Below are positions 25,235 through 35,775 of a DNA stretch of 64,000 nucleotides, in pieces. How positions within the stretch are numbered: position 1 is the stretch's first letter; each line of letters opens with the position of its first letter. Location: positions 22,864,267-22,928,266 of the forward strand of contig CM060072.1 of assembly GCA_030533445.1 (NCBI GenBank), written 5' to 3'. Below the pieces are notes generated by a model, which saw nothing but the letters and a program-made list of their open reading frames with translations, did no database searches and was not told the origin of the DNA. The position numbers and the translations under genes were made by a program. The DNA comes from Cyprinodon diabolis. Taxonomy: Eukaryota; Chordata; Actinopteri; Cyprinodontiformes; Cyprinodontidae.

Positions 25235-26340
25235 TTTTCGTGGGCGTTTTGAAATAGGGCTTGGTCATCATGACGTAAGCACTTTTCATCGCCGCCATCT
25301 TGAATGCCTCTTTTACCGCTGCTCAGACTACTGCCGATGACTACAGCATACTGTACTCCCTCTCAGTCGTGTTTTAATTTGATTAATTTCACCTTAACTT
25401 GATTTCAACTATGGTAAACCATTGCTGTATTGTGGGCTGTAACAGCGCAACACATGATCGCCATGGGAAAAACATAGAAAATGGGTTAATTTTCCACCGC
25501 TTTCCTGCCTAGAGGCGCAACCACGGAGACCAAGTGTCAGAGATAAATAGTCGTCAGCTAGCTTGGATCGCGGATGTAAGAAGCGAACATAACTTTCCAC
25601 AGTATCCCGATGTCAATGAGAGTGTGTTCCCTGCATTTTCATTCTGGTAAGTTAAAGATGCACGGTTTTATTTATTGCCTACATTGTTTCTTTCCTTCAA
25701 AGTTGGGATCTTTTACGGGAAAATAATAAAAACGGCAGCGGGAAAAGGCTCAAATACGTGAGAAACCCGGAGGGTTTAGGGAGGGTTTGCAGTTAACGTT
25801 ACTAACTACACCTTTGAAACACATAGCAGCTAGTTAAAAGTACATTACGTGCGTGAGTGGTTGTTAGCACTAGCGGTTAGCAGTTACTAAACTAGCAGGT
25901 TCCAGACCCCGTCTGAGCACAGCTTACCTTCGTATGGATTACTGTGTTCCCACTGTTTGCTGGCTTTATGATCTGCAGCTCCTGAACCCATCCATTCATG
26001 AACTGCATATGAGACTCCAAGGACTTGTAGCTTTGGAAATGTTTTGAATTATAGGCGCTCACTCATCGGTGCTCCACTCATTGTTTGGAACTTCATATGG
26101 ATCCAAATGATTAATAATGATGATTTTGTCAACATACCCGTCCGTGGCTTCTCTATTTAATGTGTTTCGGTAAATTCCAGATCCTTTTCAGGATTTTAAC
26201 ATATTTTTTTCTTTCTACTTCTATGTCTCTTCTTTCAACAACAACGTTGTATCAGAGCTATGTTTACGTTCGCGTAGCCCTCAATATGGCCGCCACGTCC
26301 CACAATGCAACGCGGCCCTATAAATGTGACGCCATATATA
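25235..26340 (+). mobile_element. probable THAP-domain DNA transposon remnant
   Basis: A region of higher GC and CpG content than its surroundings. It starts near ATCATGACGTAAGCAC with CGCCGCCATCTTGAATG, carries a broken THAP exon, and ends near CAATATGGCCGCCACGTCCC. A Met followed by a zinc-binding THAP domain on a first exon is typical of P-element/Kolobok-like transposons that are repeated in fish genomes. I could not define termini or a target duplication. Confidence 0.5.
25411..25646 (+). pseudogene. THAP-domain exon broken by a stop
   Basis: The frame opens with MVNHCCIVGCNSATHDRHGK, then NGLIFHRFPA and a stop (TAG at 25510-25512, codon 34) where related proteins have Trp. It continues in the same frame as RRNHGDQVSEINSRQLAWIA and DVRSEHNFPQ to a splice donor G|GTAAG at 25647. 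The N-terminal C-x3-4-C pair, the FHRFP motif and the Trp of LAWIADVR fit the THAP zinc-finger fold; the later Cys/His pair would be on another exon. Probably a transposase relic rather than a host THAP gene. Confidence 0.65.
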
Positions 26341-27899
26341 GTATGTGCTATTCAAAAGGAGATAGCTGAAACTTTAACTCCTTTCAGCAAGTTGGTGCCA
26401 TGCTTGTCCGCTCATATGCCCGCCTTAAATTATTATTTACAGCCAGCTGTTAGGTCTGCTAATGCTAATGCTAACCTAGCAAACATTTGACATACATATC
26501 AGGAGGGAAAGCAGCAATTTCTGTGTGGCTTTGCCTCTTATTGCCACTAACTCAATAACTTTTTAATGTTGGGTTTGCTTCTTTTTTGGTCCGCTAGTAT
26601 CTGATTGAAATGTCAAACAAAAAAGATTATTTCTCAGGGCTAACAAGGTGCTACCACCATCTGGAAACACCTCAGCTCTTGTGGCTTCAGCCGACTATTC
26701 CTATTGGTGCAGAGTCGTCTCATGGTGATGTTGGCACTGTAACAAGAAGTAAATATAAGACCATTTTACATCTATAAAACAATTATTTATATACATAAAA
26801 AAAAAGCTCTTTCATCACTTCTCCTCCATCCACCTGGCTGTGTAGCCAGTTAATACGCTTGACAACTACTGCCACCTAGTGACTGGAGGCTTGTCTGCGA
26901 TTGACCCTACTTATCTTTATCCCACATTGCAGTTTACTTATCTCCCTTGGAATTGAAGATTCCATCATGCACATATTGCGACAAAACCCAAATTCTAATT
27001 TATTAAACAGGATTGTTTTGCTTTTCAGAAACTCCGGAAGACTCAGGAGAATGACTCAACAATCGCCTCGATCACTACCTGACAAACAGACCACAGTTTC
27101 AGAGACTGAAAAGTCAGCAGGGTACTCTACCCTCACCATTTAATGTTTCTCCTTACACCTTAGAATTTCAGTTAAAAAACTGTGGTACAATACATCTGTA
27201 GAAGTATTGCATTACTGTCACATGTATCAGAGATGCTCAAGAAGGTGAGTACTCTATGCTTTGTGGCATCATGCAGAAGCAATTATCTCATCATGAAAAA
27301 CAGAAACAGGTCAGACACTTTAAATACCTCTTTAATCACCTGAGCAACAGACTGAACTGGTGATGCAACTGTAAAGATGTCACAGAGAAGGGAGAGAGCA
27401 GATTGAAAGAAGCTACAGGTCATTTATTGTCTGGAGCTACCGTAGATACTGCAAACCTTGTATATGTGTTGCAGAGAGAGAAATCTCTTCTGTCATTATC
27501 TAATGAGATGGATGTATCAGAATAATTAACGGAAAAAAATAAATGAAAGCTAAGGAAGGCCAACTCTGTTCGGGGAGCGGCAATAGAACCTATGGAGGTG
27601 AAACCCTGGTCGGTTCACTGTTGTAGCCCATGTGTATGTTGAAAAAAAAAAGTAAAATTTGACAGAAATGATTAATATATGATTGTTAATATATTATATG
27701 TCATATATCATAACAAATTACTGTAAGATATTATTGAGAACATAACACAAACTATAAGGTTTTAAGAAAATTATACTTTTAAAATGCTATCTTAAATAAA
27801 AAAAAATATCAGAATACATTTTGTTGCAAGATCAGTCATAAATAAAAAGTACAACCATTAATCAGTAACCATTAAAATAATAATAAAAAAAATACCATG
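26341..27899. other. nrxn2: alpha-neurexin intron, no gene seen
   Basis: No exon recognised. The plus-strand ORF at 26901-27143 is short and unlike known families. Confidence 0.4.
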
Positions 27900-28223
27900 A
27901 ATAAAGTTTAAACAAGGTCAAACAGCCTAATGACTCAAAGGCCAAGTCAGTTAAACAGACCAACTACTGCCTCAAGCTCCAACTTAATGGTCATAAAACC
28001 ACCCTTAATCTACCAGAATTAAAATGCTTTCTTAAACAAATAGGTTTTCAGTTCACTCTAATAAACATCAACAGAATCAAGTAAGCGCAATGAAAGTGGA
28101 AGATCGATCCAGAGCGCCTAAAAGGAGCTTTCTCCCCTGGTCCTATAACGACTAGGAGGGACCATGAGCAGGTTCAGGTCCTGAGATCTCAGCCTCTGAG
28201 AGGGGGTATAAGGACACAACAAG

Positions 28224-29510
28224 CAGTGTTGGGCACGTTACTTTGAAAAAGTAATTAGTTATAGTTACTAGTTACTTCTCCCAAAAAGTAACTGAGTTAC
28301 TAACTGAGTTACTCCACAATAAAAGTAACTAGTTACTAGTAAAAGTAACTATTGCGTTACATTTACGTTTCTCGCCCCCCTAAACCTCACCACCCAGCCC
28401 CCACCTTCTCGCCTTGTGTTTCCAAAGCCAGCTGAATAGAGAGGACGACCAAGACAAGAACCTGCAGAGAGTTTTGCATTTCTTGTAACTCAACGTAAAA
28501 AACATCAGGGGGGAACGCGATGTGAAGTTTTTTAACAGGGCATTCAGATCTGGTGAGTATATGAAATGAATAACTGGGGATGTCTAATTCTGAAATCCTG
28601 TGTGTTTGGGTTGTTATAGATACTGCAACATCTATCTATTTAGATGTATACTCTGTGTGTGACATAAAATATGGATCTCCTTCCCTGCCACAAAGGCCAT
28701 CAAATAATGTTTAAATAAAAAATACAGTAGGTTGAAAAGTCAGAGCATCCATCCATCCATCCATCCATCCATCCATCCATCCATCCATCCAGATTTCTCC
28801 CTTTCTTCATATAGGCTATAATTTGATTGTTCACGCTCTCCATAGTTCTCCTGTGGCGCGAGCACAGGGCGACTGTTGCGCGCCTTTAGCGAGCATGCGC
28901 GTTTCCTGTCGCTTGCGCGGTGACTCGTGCCGCCTGCTCTGTGCGGAGATGCAGAGGAAACCGTTATGTGGTGGGGAAACGCAGCTCGACGTAACACCGG
29001 TATTTCCATGTGGAAAACGCTGTTTTGCTGCTGGATCCTCCTCGCTCTCCATCTCTCTGTGTGGGCTGTACGTTAACACCCGCCAGCGGAAACACCCACC
29101 TAACTGACAGACGGAATCTCACTATACATCAGCCATTCTCATCCTCCCCTCTCTCATGACAAGGCGCGCACCTCTGGATGACCTAAAAAATAATCTTTAA
29201 TATCTCTTAAACAAAAGTAGCACAAACAATATTTTTTTCTGGACAAATCTGCACTAACGTTGCACTAACCATTCAGTCTATTTGCAGAGTTTTTTGACGT
29301 GGCTGGGGTGTCAGCTTCACGCAGCTGCGCACGAGTCATATCATGAAAAAAGGTTCATTGTGCGACCTGAGTAACGCGCAGTAACGGGGTGTCTGCAATG
29401 GTAACTGCGTTATAGCTACAGTCAAAGTAATTAGTTAGATTACTCGTTACTAAAACAAGGTAACGGCGTTAGTAACGCCGTTACTTTCAACGCCGTTAGT
29501 CCCATCACTG
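28224..29510. mobile_element. non-autonomous hAT-like element with perfect 8-bp target duplication
   Basis: The element is 1287 bp, starting CAGTGTTGGGCACGTTAC and ending CGTTAGTCCCATCACTG. The duplicated target acaacaag flanks it exactly at 28216-28223 and 29511-29518. Both ends are rich in GTAACT-type subrepeats (for example AGTTACTAGTTACTTCTCCC). Eight-base duplications and CAGTG termini are typical of hAT elements. I see no transposase. A (ATCC)n microsatellite and a GC-richer region lie inside. Confidence 0.85.
28746..28791. repeat. (ATCC)n microsatellite
   Basis: About eleven uninterrupted ATCC units inside the hAT-like element. Confidence 0.98.
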
Positions 29511-29518
29511 ACAACAAG

Positions 29519-29925
29519 TCACTAAAGATGGAGGGAGCCTGACCATGAAAGACTGAAGGTCAGTACCAGGATTTCAAGATGGAACCAAAAAGAGACTGGG
29601 AGCAAATGAAGAGCTTTTAGAATAGGTGTAATATAAGCCCGTCTGTTTGTACAAGTCAGTAACCTCGCCGCAGAGTTTTGAACCTGCTGAAGACGAGACA
29701 ACTCCTTTTTGTTTAGACATGAGAATAGACAGTTACAGTAGTATAAACGGGAAGACACAAAGGCGTGGATAATCTTTTCAAGATCATCTCTGGAAACAAC
29801 TGTTCTTACTTTAGAGATTTTCCTCAGTTGGTAAAAACAGGTCCTTGTCAGCAGTTTTGAAAGGTGCTCTAAGGACAATGCTTTGACAAAGATGAGAAAA
29901 TATAGAACATAAATATAGAGCATGA
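29519..29925 (-). pseudogene. LINE ORF2 C-terminal relic, broken by transposon insertion
   Basis: Recognisable ORF2 segments are LSKLLTRTCFYQLRKISKVR, then IIHAFVSSRLYYCNCLF, then LQQVQNSAARLLTCTNRR and ITPILKALHLLPVSF. These match the region after the reverse-transcriptase catalytic core of fish L2/Rex1-type LINEs. The continuation (LNLLMVPPSRYRTRGESS and ELKTYLFKKAF) is found at about 28215-28030, beyond the hAT insert, with stops. It is not functional. Confidence 0.75.
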
Positions 29926-30027
29926 CGGAGGTTTCTCCAAACTTGACAAAAAATTCTATCAAAGATACAACTATAAAACAAACATATCTACTGCTGATTT
30001 TAAAAGCAACTTTAAGTTTTTCAACCA

Positions 30028-30330
30028 GATATGTCCCAGAATGCTTTGCGGAGGGAGGCCTCCTCACAGCACTATGGGATTTACTGTCACAGAGGCCCAC
30101 TGTCGCCACAGGCTGTCGCTGCCTGACAGCTGCGACTAATAACAAAGATGGCTCAGGCACCATGCAGAGGAGGAGCAGTTACACGACCAACGGAGCAAGA
30201 AGCAATGATCATCTGTCTGAATGGTTAGTTAACTGAGTTTGCTATAAAGTTCATTATATATGAACACAGGAAGTTTGTATGAGCTATGAGAACAGTACAT
30301 ATCAAACAGGGCGTGCACGAGGAGAAATGG
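30028..30330 (+). repeat. dispersed repeat, copy 1 (related to 62958-63245)
   Basis: Shared blocks in the same order and orientation as the copy near 63 kb: CCACAGGCTGTCGCT, AACTAATAACAAAGATGG-like, CATCTGTCTGAATGG, AGTTAACTGAGTTTGCTATA and GAGCTATGAGAA. It has about 40 extra bases (around 30047-30085) relative to the other copy. The GATGGC-containing motif resembles a YY1-type site often found at transposon 5' ends. Confidence 0.7.
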
Positions 30331-30568
30331 GCTTGTGCATGCTCTTGCACGCATATTTTTTTTTAATAGTCTTTTAAAAAATCCTCTACAATATCTTTAA
30401 ATATTGTTGCGTTTTCAAAAAACTATTTCATGACCATCTAAGCACTCCCAAACTGTTGAAATGAACTGTAACCTTGTAGCATGAAAGCTTTTAAATTTAA
30501 GTACAGAAAAGCTAACATATCTGAAGAAAAATTACTAATGACATTCAAATATGTAAATGTAATCATCT

Positions 30569-30692
30569 GCTGCAATGGACTGGCGACCTGTACAGGGTGT
30601 ACCGCGCATATCGCCAGTAGACAGCTGGAGATAGGCACCCTCAACCCTTGCAACCCCAGCAGGGATAAGCATGTCAGAAATTGGATGGATGT
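30569..30692 (+). mobile_element. retroposon 3' tail, second copy
   Basis: The same tail as at 22785: AATGGACTGGCGACCTGTAC, then AGCTGGAGATAGGCACCCTC, ending near AATTGGATGGATG. It is moderately diverged and faces the inverted copy to its right. Confidence 0.7.
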
Positions 30693-30734
30693 AATAATCT
30701 GCTTCAAATGTATATTTGTTTTCTGGCTAATGTC

Positions 30735-31020
30735 AAACATCCATCCTCTGCTGTTCATCCATAAGGGTTACAGGGGGCTGGTGTTGTTATTCCAGCTGTC
30801 TATAGGTGAATGGCGGGGTACACCCTGGACAGGTTTCCAGTCTAACACAGGAGCACAGATATACAACCATGACCACATACTTAATTTAGAGACACAAATT
30901 GACACAACAGCCATCTTCTTGGACTGAAGCCAGAGTATCCAGAGACACCATGCCATGTATGCAAGAGAAGAAAGAGCATTCAAACTGAAAGCAAAAAGAC
31001 CATCGGCTGGGAATTGCCGT
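30735..31020 (-). mobile_element. retroposon 3' region, inverted copy
   Basis: The reverse complement of the tail family: CATCCATCCTCTGCTG, TAGGTGAATGGCGGGGTACA and CCCTGGACAGG, continuing into a body segment with CTTGGACTGAAGCCAGAGTA. It extends further into the parent element than the other two copies and is convergent with 30569-30692. Confidence 0.65.
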
Positions 31021-32179
31021 CATACAACACCTTCAAATTTATTATTATTATTAGCAGTATGTTAGAAAATATAAAGGGTATAAATATCCGGTTTGCAGCA
31101 AATAAAAATGATTATCAAGTTTGTAGAGCTTAACTGAAAAATAGTGAAAAAGGAAAGTCTATTAATTGGATGTTTTAAATTTGCTTTCCATTAACCGTGT
31201 AATCAGAAGGTTTCCAGTGTTATTTATAGCTCACTGTATTTATCAGTGTCTTTTGTGTAATCTTAAAATGCAAATGCAGATGTACTGTAGATAGATTTAT
31301 TCACTTTCTTAAAATGTTATATTCTTAACATTAAAATAAAAAAACTAAATTTAAAGGAACTCATCTTCATCCTTGCATCAATATTTGACAAAGAAAGTTT
31401 ATGTGTAAAGCACAATTCAGTATAAAAACAAAGTTCAAAGTTCTTAAACATTAAAATAGAAAGGAAATAAAAGCAGAATAAAAGCAAGTAAAGCTAAAAC
31501 CCATATAAAAGCAAAAATAAATGAACTCTACATACCTTCATGTTATAAACAGACAGGACTAGTCTAGTTTTCCTCACATCATTCAAACAAAAGGCAATCT
31601 AAATTGCTCCACAAGGAATCTGAAGAAATTCAAATAAGGAAAAAAACTTTTAGCTTTACTTAATAGGGGCACTGAGTATGTCATACCCTAAAAGCCTTAG
31701 ATAAAAAGAAATACTGAAATATCAATTTAAAACAGATAAAAAGCTAAGAATAAATATCAGTATTAGATTTCACTCAGTCAGTCATCTTTGATTGGACTCA
31801 CACTTCATTGGTGAGGCTCTTTCATTGAGCCTCACCAATAAAGTTTGAGTTTGAATCATATCAGGTTTTCAGGGAGTTTTTTTGGAGCTGAGGAGCATAA
31901 AAATAAATGCTGCCCTCCCTTGTTCAAACTTCACTTACAGTATTGTATAAAATTATTTTCTGGCTAACTACAAAAACCTGTTTTCAATTAATTGATTTTT
32001 TTTAAAAAGGTACCCAAACCAACATGGCCCTATGGGAAAAAATGAATAGCTTCCTATGCTCCATTTGGCAAAAGCTTCCATGAAGTGTTTACAGTAAATG
32101 AATCTTTTCTCTCACTGTGAAGGAAATGTAGCATATTCTTCTGTGCAGAATTGTTTTAGTTCAGCCGCATCAGAGCATT
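31021..32179. other. nrxn2: alpha-neurexin intron, no gene seen
   Basis: AT-rich sequence with a small inverted repeat of GTGAGGCTC-type near 31811-31846 (GGTGAGGCTCTTTCATTGAG and its partner). No gene. Confidence 0.45.
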
Positions 32180-32540
32180 TTAAGCATAGCCAGCCTCTTT
32201 GAGGTCATACCACAGCTTCTCAATGGGATTTAGGTCAGGAGTCTAACAAGGGGACAATGGGACCTTCACTTTGGGATGCTTCTGAGCCATTCTGATATGA
32301 ATTCTCTGCTGCATTTCAGATCATTGTCATGCTGAATAACATGTGCTTCAGCATAAGGTCTAAAACTGATGGCTGGACATTCTTATCCAGAATTTTTTGT
32401 AAGGCTGAATGGTTTGAGCAACCAATCTGCTTTTTGCTGCAGCAATGCTTTGTTGCACCATCACATTTGATTTTCAGTATAATTGATTTTCTTCTGAAAT
32501 ACTGCATTGGTTTTAAGTTAGATGTAACATGACACACACC
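32180..32540 (-). pseudogene. Tc1-like transposase relic
   Basis: On the minus strand, KILDKNVQPSVLDLMLKHML leads to a degenerate catalytic Asp region (HDND after a frameshift), then SEWLRSIPK, and TPDLNPIEKLWYDLKEA at about 32240-32190, which holds the catalytic Glu motif. Stops and frameshifts intervene. Confidence 0.7.
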
Positions 32541-34364
32541 TTCTAAACGTTAACCTCAGTCCACAAATGTATCTTCTCAAAAGATGAAGGATTAAGATTT
32601 CTTTTTGCCATGTTAGAAAGGCTTGTGTGTTTCATTCAGCTCAGCAGAGGTTTTCACCTTGAAAAACTCCCCATAGGTGTAATTTTTCCCCCACTCCTCC
32701 TTTTATAATGTTGAATCAAAAACATTGACCTTAACAGAGCCAAGGGAGCACAGCCGAACTTTAGATGTTCTGTATTCTTTGGTGACCTGCTGCAGAAGTC
32801 GGCCATGCACTCTAGATGTAATTTTGCTGGCTCGCAATAATTCCATGTTTCATCTGTTATTTATGCTCGTTTGGGGTATCAAAACCTTTGAAATAACGTT
32901 CTGCTATTGTTAATTAAAAAGAGCTAGATTGGTTTGGGTATCTTCCCCTAATTAACTTCAATTTAATTTGCTGTGTGGATCTTAAAACAAAAATTAAAAT
33001 ATAGACTTCCAGACACATGCAATGACGCTGACACACTGCTGGGACTCACAATAGAGGATTGTCATTTTACTCAGAACCGAACAGAGCGAAAGTGTGACTT
33101 TTTGAGGGGGACTGCAAGTGAATGATGTATCAGTGAGTGTGTAAGTGTCTCTGTGAGTGTTAGGGGGAAAAAAAGAGAAAACAACAGAAAGCCAAAGATG
33201 GAGTCAGATAGAGAGGCTCTGTATCTGAAGGCCTCTCTGTTAGTGTGTGTGTGTCTAGTCTTTATGATGTAAACTGAATGTAACCTTTCTCCTCTAGCAC
33301 AGCCTCTGCAGCAGAGACTCGGAAGCCCCTGACTCCCCAACACCTGCAACCCCCCTCAGAGGGAGCAGGTATAGACTAGCATTCATCCAAGACTCAGCTG
33401 CTGCGTGGTCGAAGTGTCAAGTGAAACGCTCCATGTTCCCATGGAGAGCAGGGCACAGAGTAACGGTCAGCACCGAGCGGGGATCGGCCACTTGGTAATC
33501 AAGTCTTGCATAATGCCAGCCCCAGAGATGGAAAGACGCTGAGCTGAATATCGTCCTGGAAATGGCAGAGCGTACACAGGCACTAACTGCCGGTGCAAGG
33601 CAGCACATTTTCCATCTGAAAACACCCACTGCACTCATTGTGAGCAGAAGCACAGAGCCTCTTGGTGAGCCTCTGACCCCACTTTTACAATATTTATTGC
33701 CATAATTATGTGTGCTCTTGGCTACTTCACCTGCAGGCATATCATGATTGCAGCTTCTTCTTTTGCTGGAGAGAAAGCAATTTTCAAAAAAATGTTTGTT
33801 CAATAAACAGTCTTTAAATGGCAATTATTTTTAAATGTACCCTCTTATGAAGTGCCTGTTATTATAAAGAAAAAAGCCTCATCCCTAGTGCAAATGAATC
33901 CTTTGTGTGCAAGTCAGTTGTAGCTGCGACTGCGGTCTTTTACTTGGCTCTTATCATATAACAATAGGCTCCTAAACTGCCTGTAGCTGTTGGAATCAGT
34001 CATAACACAGCGGTTCTTTCTGGCTGATATACTGCCTTCCCGATAGCTATTTTCAGGGAATATTTCAGTTTTATTGTTTGTTTACAATACTGCAACAGAG
34101 GCCCCCTTCCCTGTGGGTCTACCTCTGGCAAACAAAGTTAGAAGAGACTCTGTTTTTATTTTTGAAGGGGAAAATAGTTTTCCTATTTGCATCTGGAATT
34201 TGTGCATTGTTTCTGATATTTCTTTTTTTTATCCGTAATATTTTTCATAGTGAAATAAGGGTAGAATAAATAGGATGATATAGTGGGAGGTAGACAGTAG
34301 ACATGAATATAGGAACTAGACTTAAGGGAGCAGATAATAAATCAGGCATGACTCACAGTACAGT
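32541..34364. other. nrxn2: alpha-neurexin intron with one possible cryptic exon
   Basis: GC content rises around 33190-33660. A splice-bounded open segment at 33298-33368 on the plus strand is discussed as a finding. Otherwise nothing recognised. Confidence 0.4.
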
Positions 34365-34745
34365 ACAATGCAAAAGTATTCATACACTTAAACATGTCCA
34401 TATTGTGTCATGTTAAAACCACAGATCTTGATTTTATGTGAAAAATAAAAAAACAAATAGATGTCTTCTTTTTTTATATGGAAAAGCTGCAGTGTGACAT
34501 TCTTTGCCTTTCTTAGTGTACAGCTTTAAATATTTTGGGGAAAAAGTTGAAAGTGATAATAACCGGACTTTGTGACATAATAGTCTTGGGTCTAAACCTT
34601 TCAATTGCAGCTCTGAATGAGGGATCCTTTGTACTGCTGAAGGATAAAAATCTTTTTCTTCAACTAAGGCCAGCTGTGTGTCCGCAAAACAGAAACATTG
34701 CCAGATCATGACACCGCCACCACCATTCCTCTTTAATGGAGTGGC
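34365..34745 (-). mobile_element. decayed Tc1-like or related MITE relic
   Basis: TACAATGCAAAAGTATTCAT near 34363 resembles the outer end of common fish Tc1-related elements, and CATGACACCGCCACCACCAT near 34708 resembles a complement of the transposase. Heavily diverged with no reading frame. Confidence 0.4.
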
Positions 34746-34904
34746 ATGACCAGTTTTTTTCTCCTTTTTTTTTTTTTAGCTAAATGCCAACAGCCTATTG
34801 TCCTTAAGGGTGCAACAGTTACATTTCACTTTGAAAGAATGCTTTTGCTATTTGGAAACATGAACAGGACTCAGAAGAGAGTTAGACGGAAAAAAAATAT
34901 AAAC

Positions 34905-34927
34905 ATATATATATATATAAATATATA
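34905..34927. repeat. short (TA)n tract
   Basis: Short TA-rich tract with one A interruption at the left edge of a degenerate LINE 3'UTR. Confidence 0.9.
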
Positions 34928-34929
34928 GT

Positions 34930-35645
34930 GACCACTTTTCATCATTTCCTCTCAATTCTCCTATTCTGCAATATTTATTAGTTCAACCCATCACTGTTCA
35001 ACCCATAACCCATAACATAAATGTTAAATGCTCCTGACACCATCAAAGAGGGAAATATCAGCTGAGCTGCTGCCATCAACACCTTTGATTATAAATGACA
35101 GAGTTGGACCTCTTTCTAAGTGTTTTGTCTTGTTTCTCTCCAAGATATAGCTATGTCCTCAGCTTCCATTGTGACTAACTGTGTGTGATCTGTTTCATAC
35201 CTTGGCATGACAACTGTCCCAGAGCTCATTTTCTTTACTTTTTCTTTCCTATGCAGAGCCCCTTGGGGAGTTTTTCTACTGTTACCTTATGGATGTCTGC
35301 TTCTCTCTCCTTGAAACCCCAGTCGGCATCAGCAGAAATCAGCTTACGTTGATCCTGATTTTACTGCAGGTTATTTTGTGTTAAAGCAAGTGTTTGCCTC
35401 CCCATTATCGCTGCAGGCATGGTCGGTGTGAGGAATTTGAATAGTGAATGACAAAATGCAAGTGAATACCACTGACCCAAGCCCATTCAGGAGGAATGTG
35501 TCCTGCAAGTCAGTAGCTCGATGCAATCAGCTGGTTTTCATTGGACTAGATTAAACTTTTAACCAGTCTGCTCTGACCTCATTGAATTATCTTTGTAAAG
35601 TGCCTTGAGATCAAATGGGTGTTGAATTGGTGTTTTATAAATAAA
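34930..35645 (+). mobile_element. degenerate LINE 3'UTR fragment (same family)
   Basis: A diverged copy of the same UTR: TCTCCTATTCTGCA near 34958, a CAGCTGAGCTGCTGCCATCA segment near 35060, TCCTTGAAACCCCAGTCGGC near 35308 and AAGTGCCTTGAGATCAAATG near 35598. It has several indels relative to 41600-42235 and ends in an A-rich run, so it is older. It lies just right of a short TA repeat. Confidence 0.6.
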
Positions 35646-35713
35646 CTTAAAAACGAATCAAATTGAGTTTAAATATTGACACAAAATATTGTAATTTATA
35701 ATGTTGATGCTGA

Positions 35714-35715
<2 letters not shown>

Positions 35716-35771
<56 letters not shown>
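35716..35771. repeat. (TA)n microsatellite
   Basis: About 28 TA units directly after the degenerate LINE 3'UTR. Confidence 0.97.

Positions 35772-35775
<4 letters not shown>

Larger units (their letters stand above)
27900..29925 (-). mobile_element. L2/Rex1-like LINE 3' region, split by a hAT-like insertion
   Basis: Read on the minus strand, 29925-29519 encodes reverse-transcriptase C-terminal sequence, then a 1287-bp hAT-like insert interrupts, and coding similarity resumes from 28215 to about 28030. The 3'UTR runs to about 27900. The right and left edges are approximate. The host sequence rejoins without loss when the insert and one 8-bp duplication are removed. Confidence 0.75.

Noticed and set aside
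29922..30236. 104-residue plus-strand ORF
   Set aside because: Spans the boundary between an antisense LINE relic and a dispersed repeat; no coherent protein.
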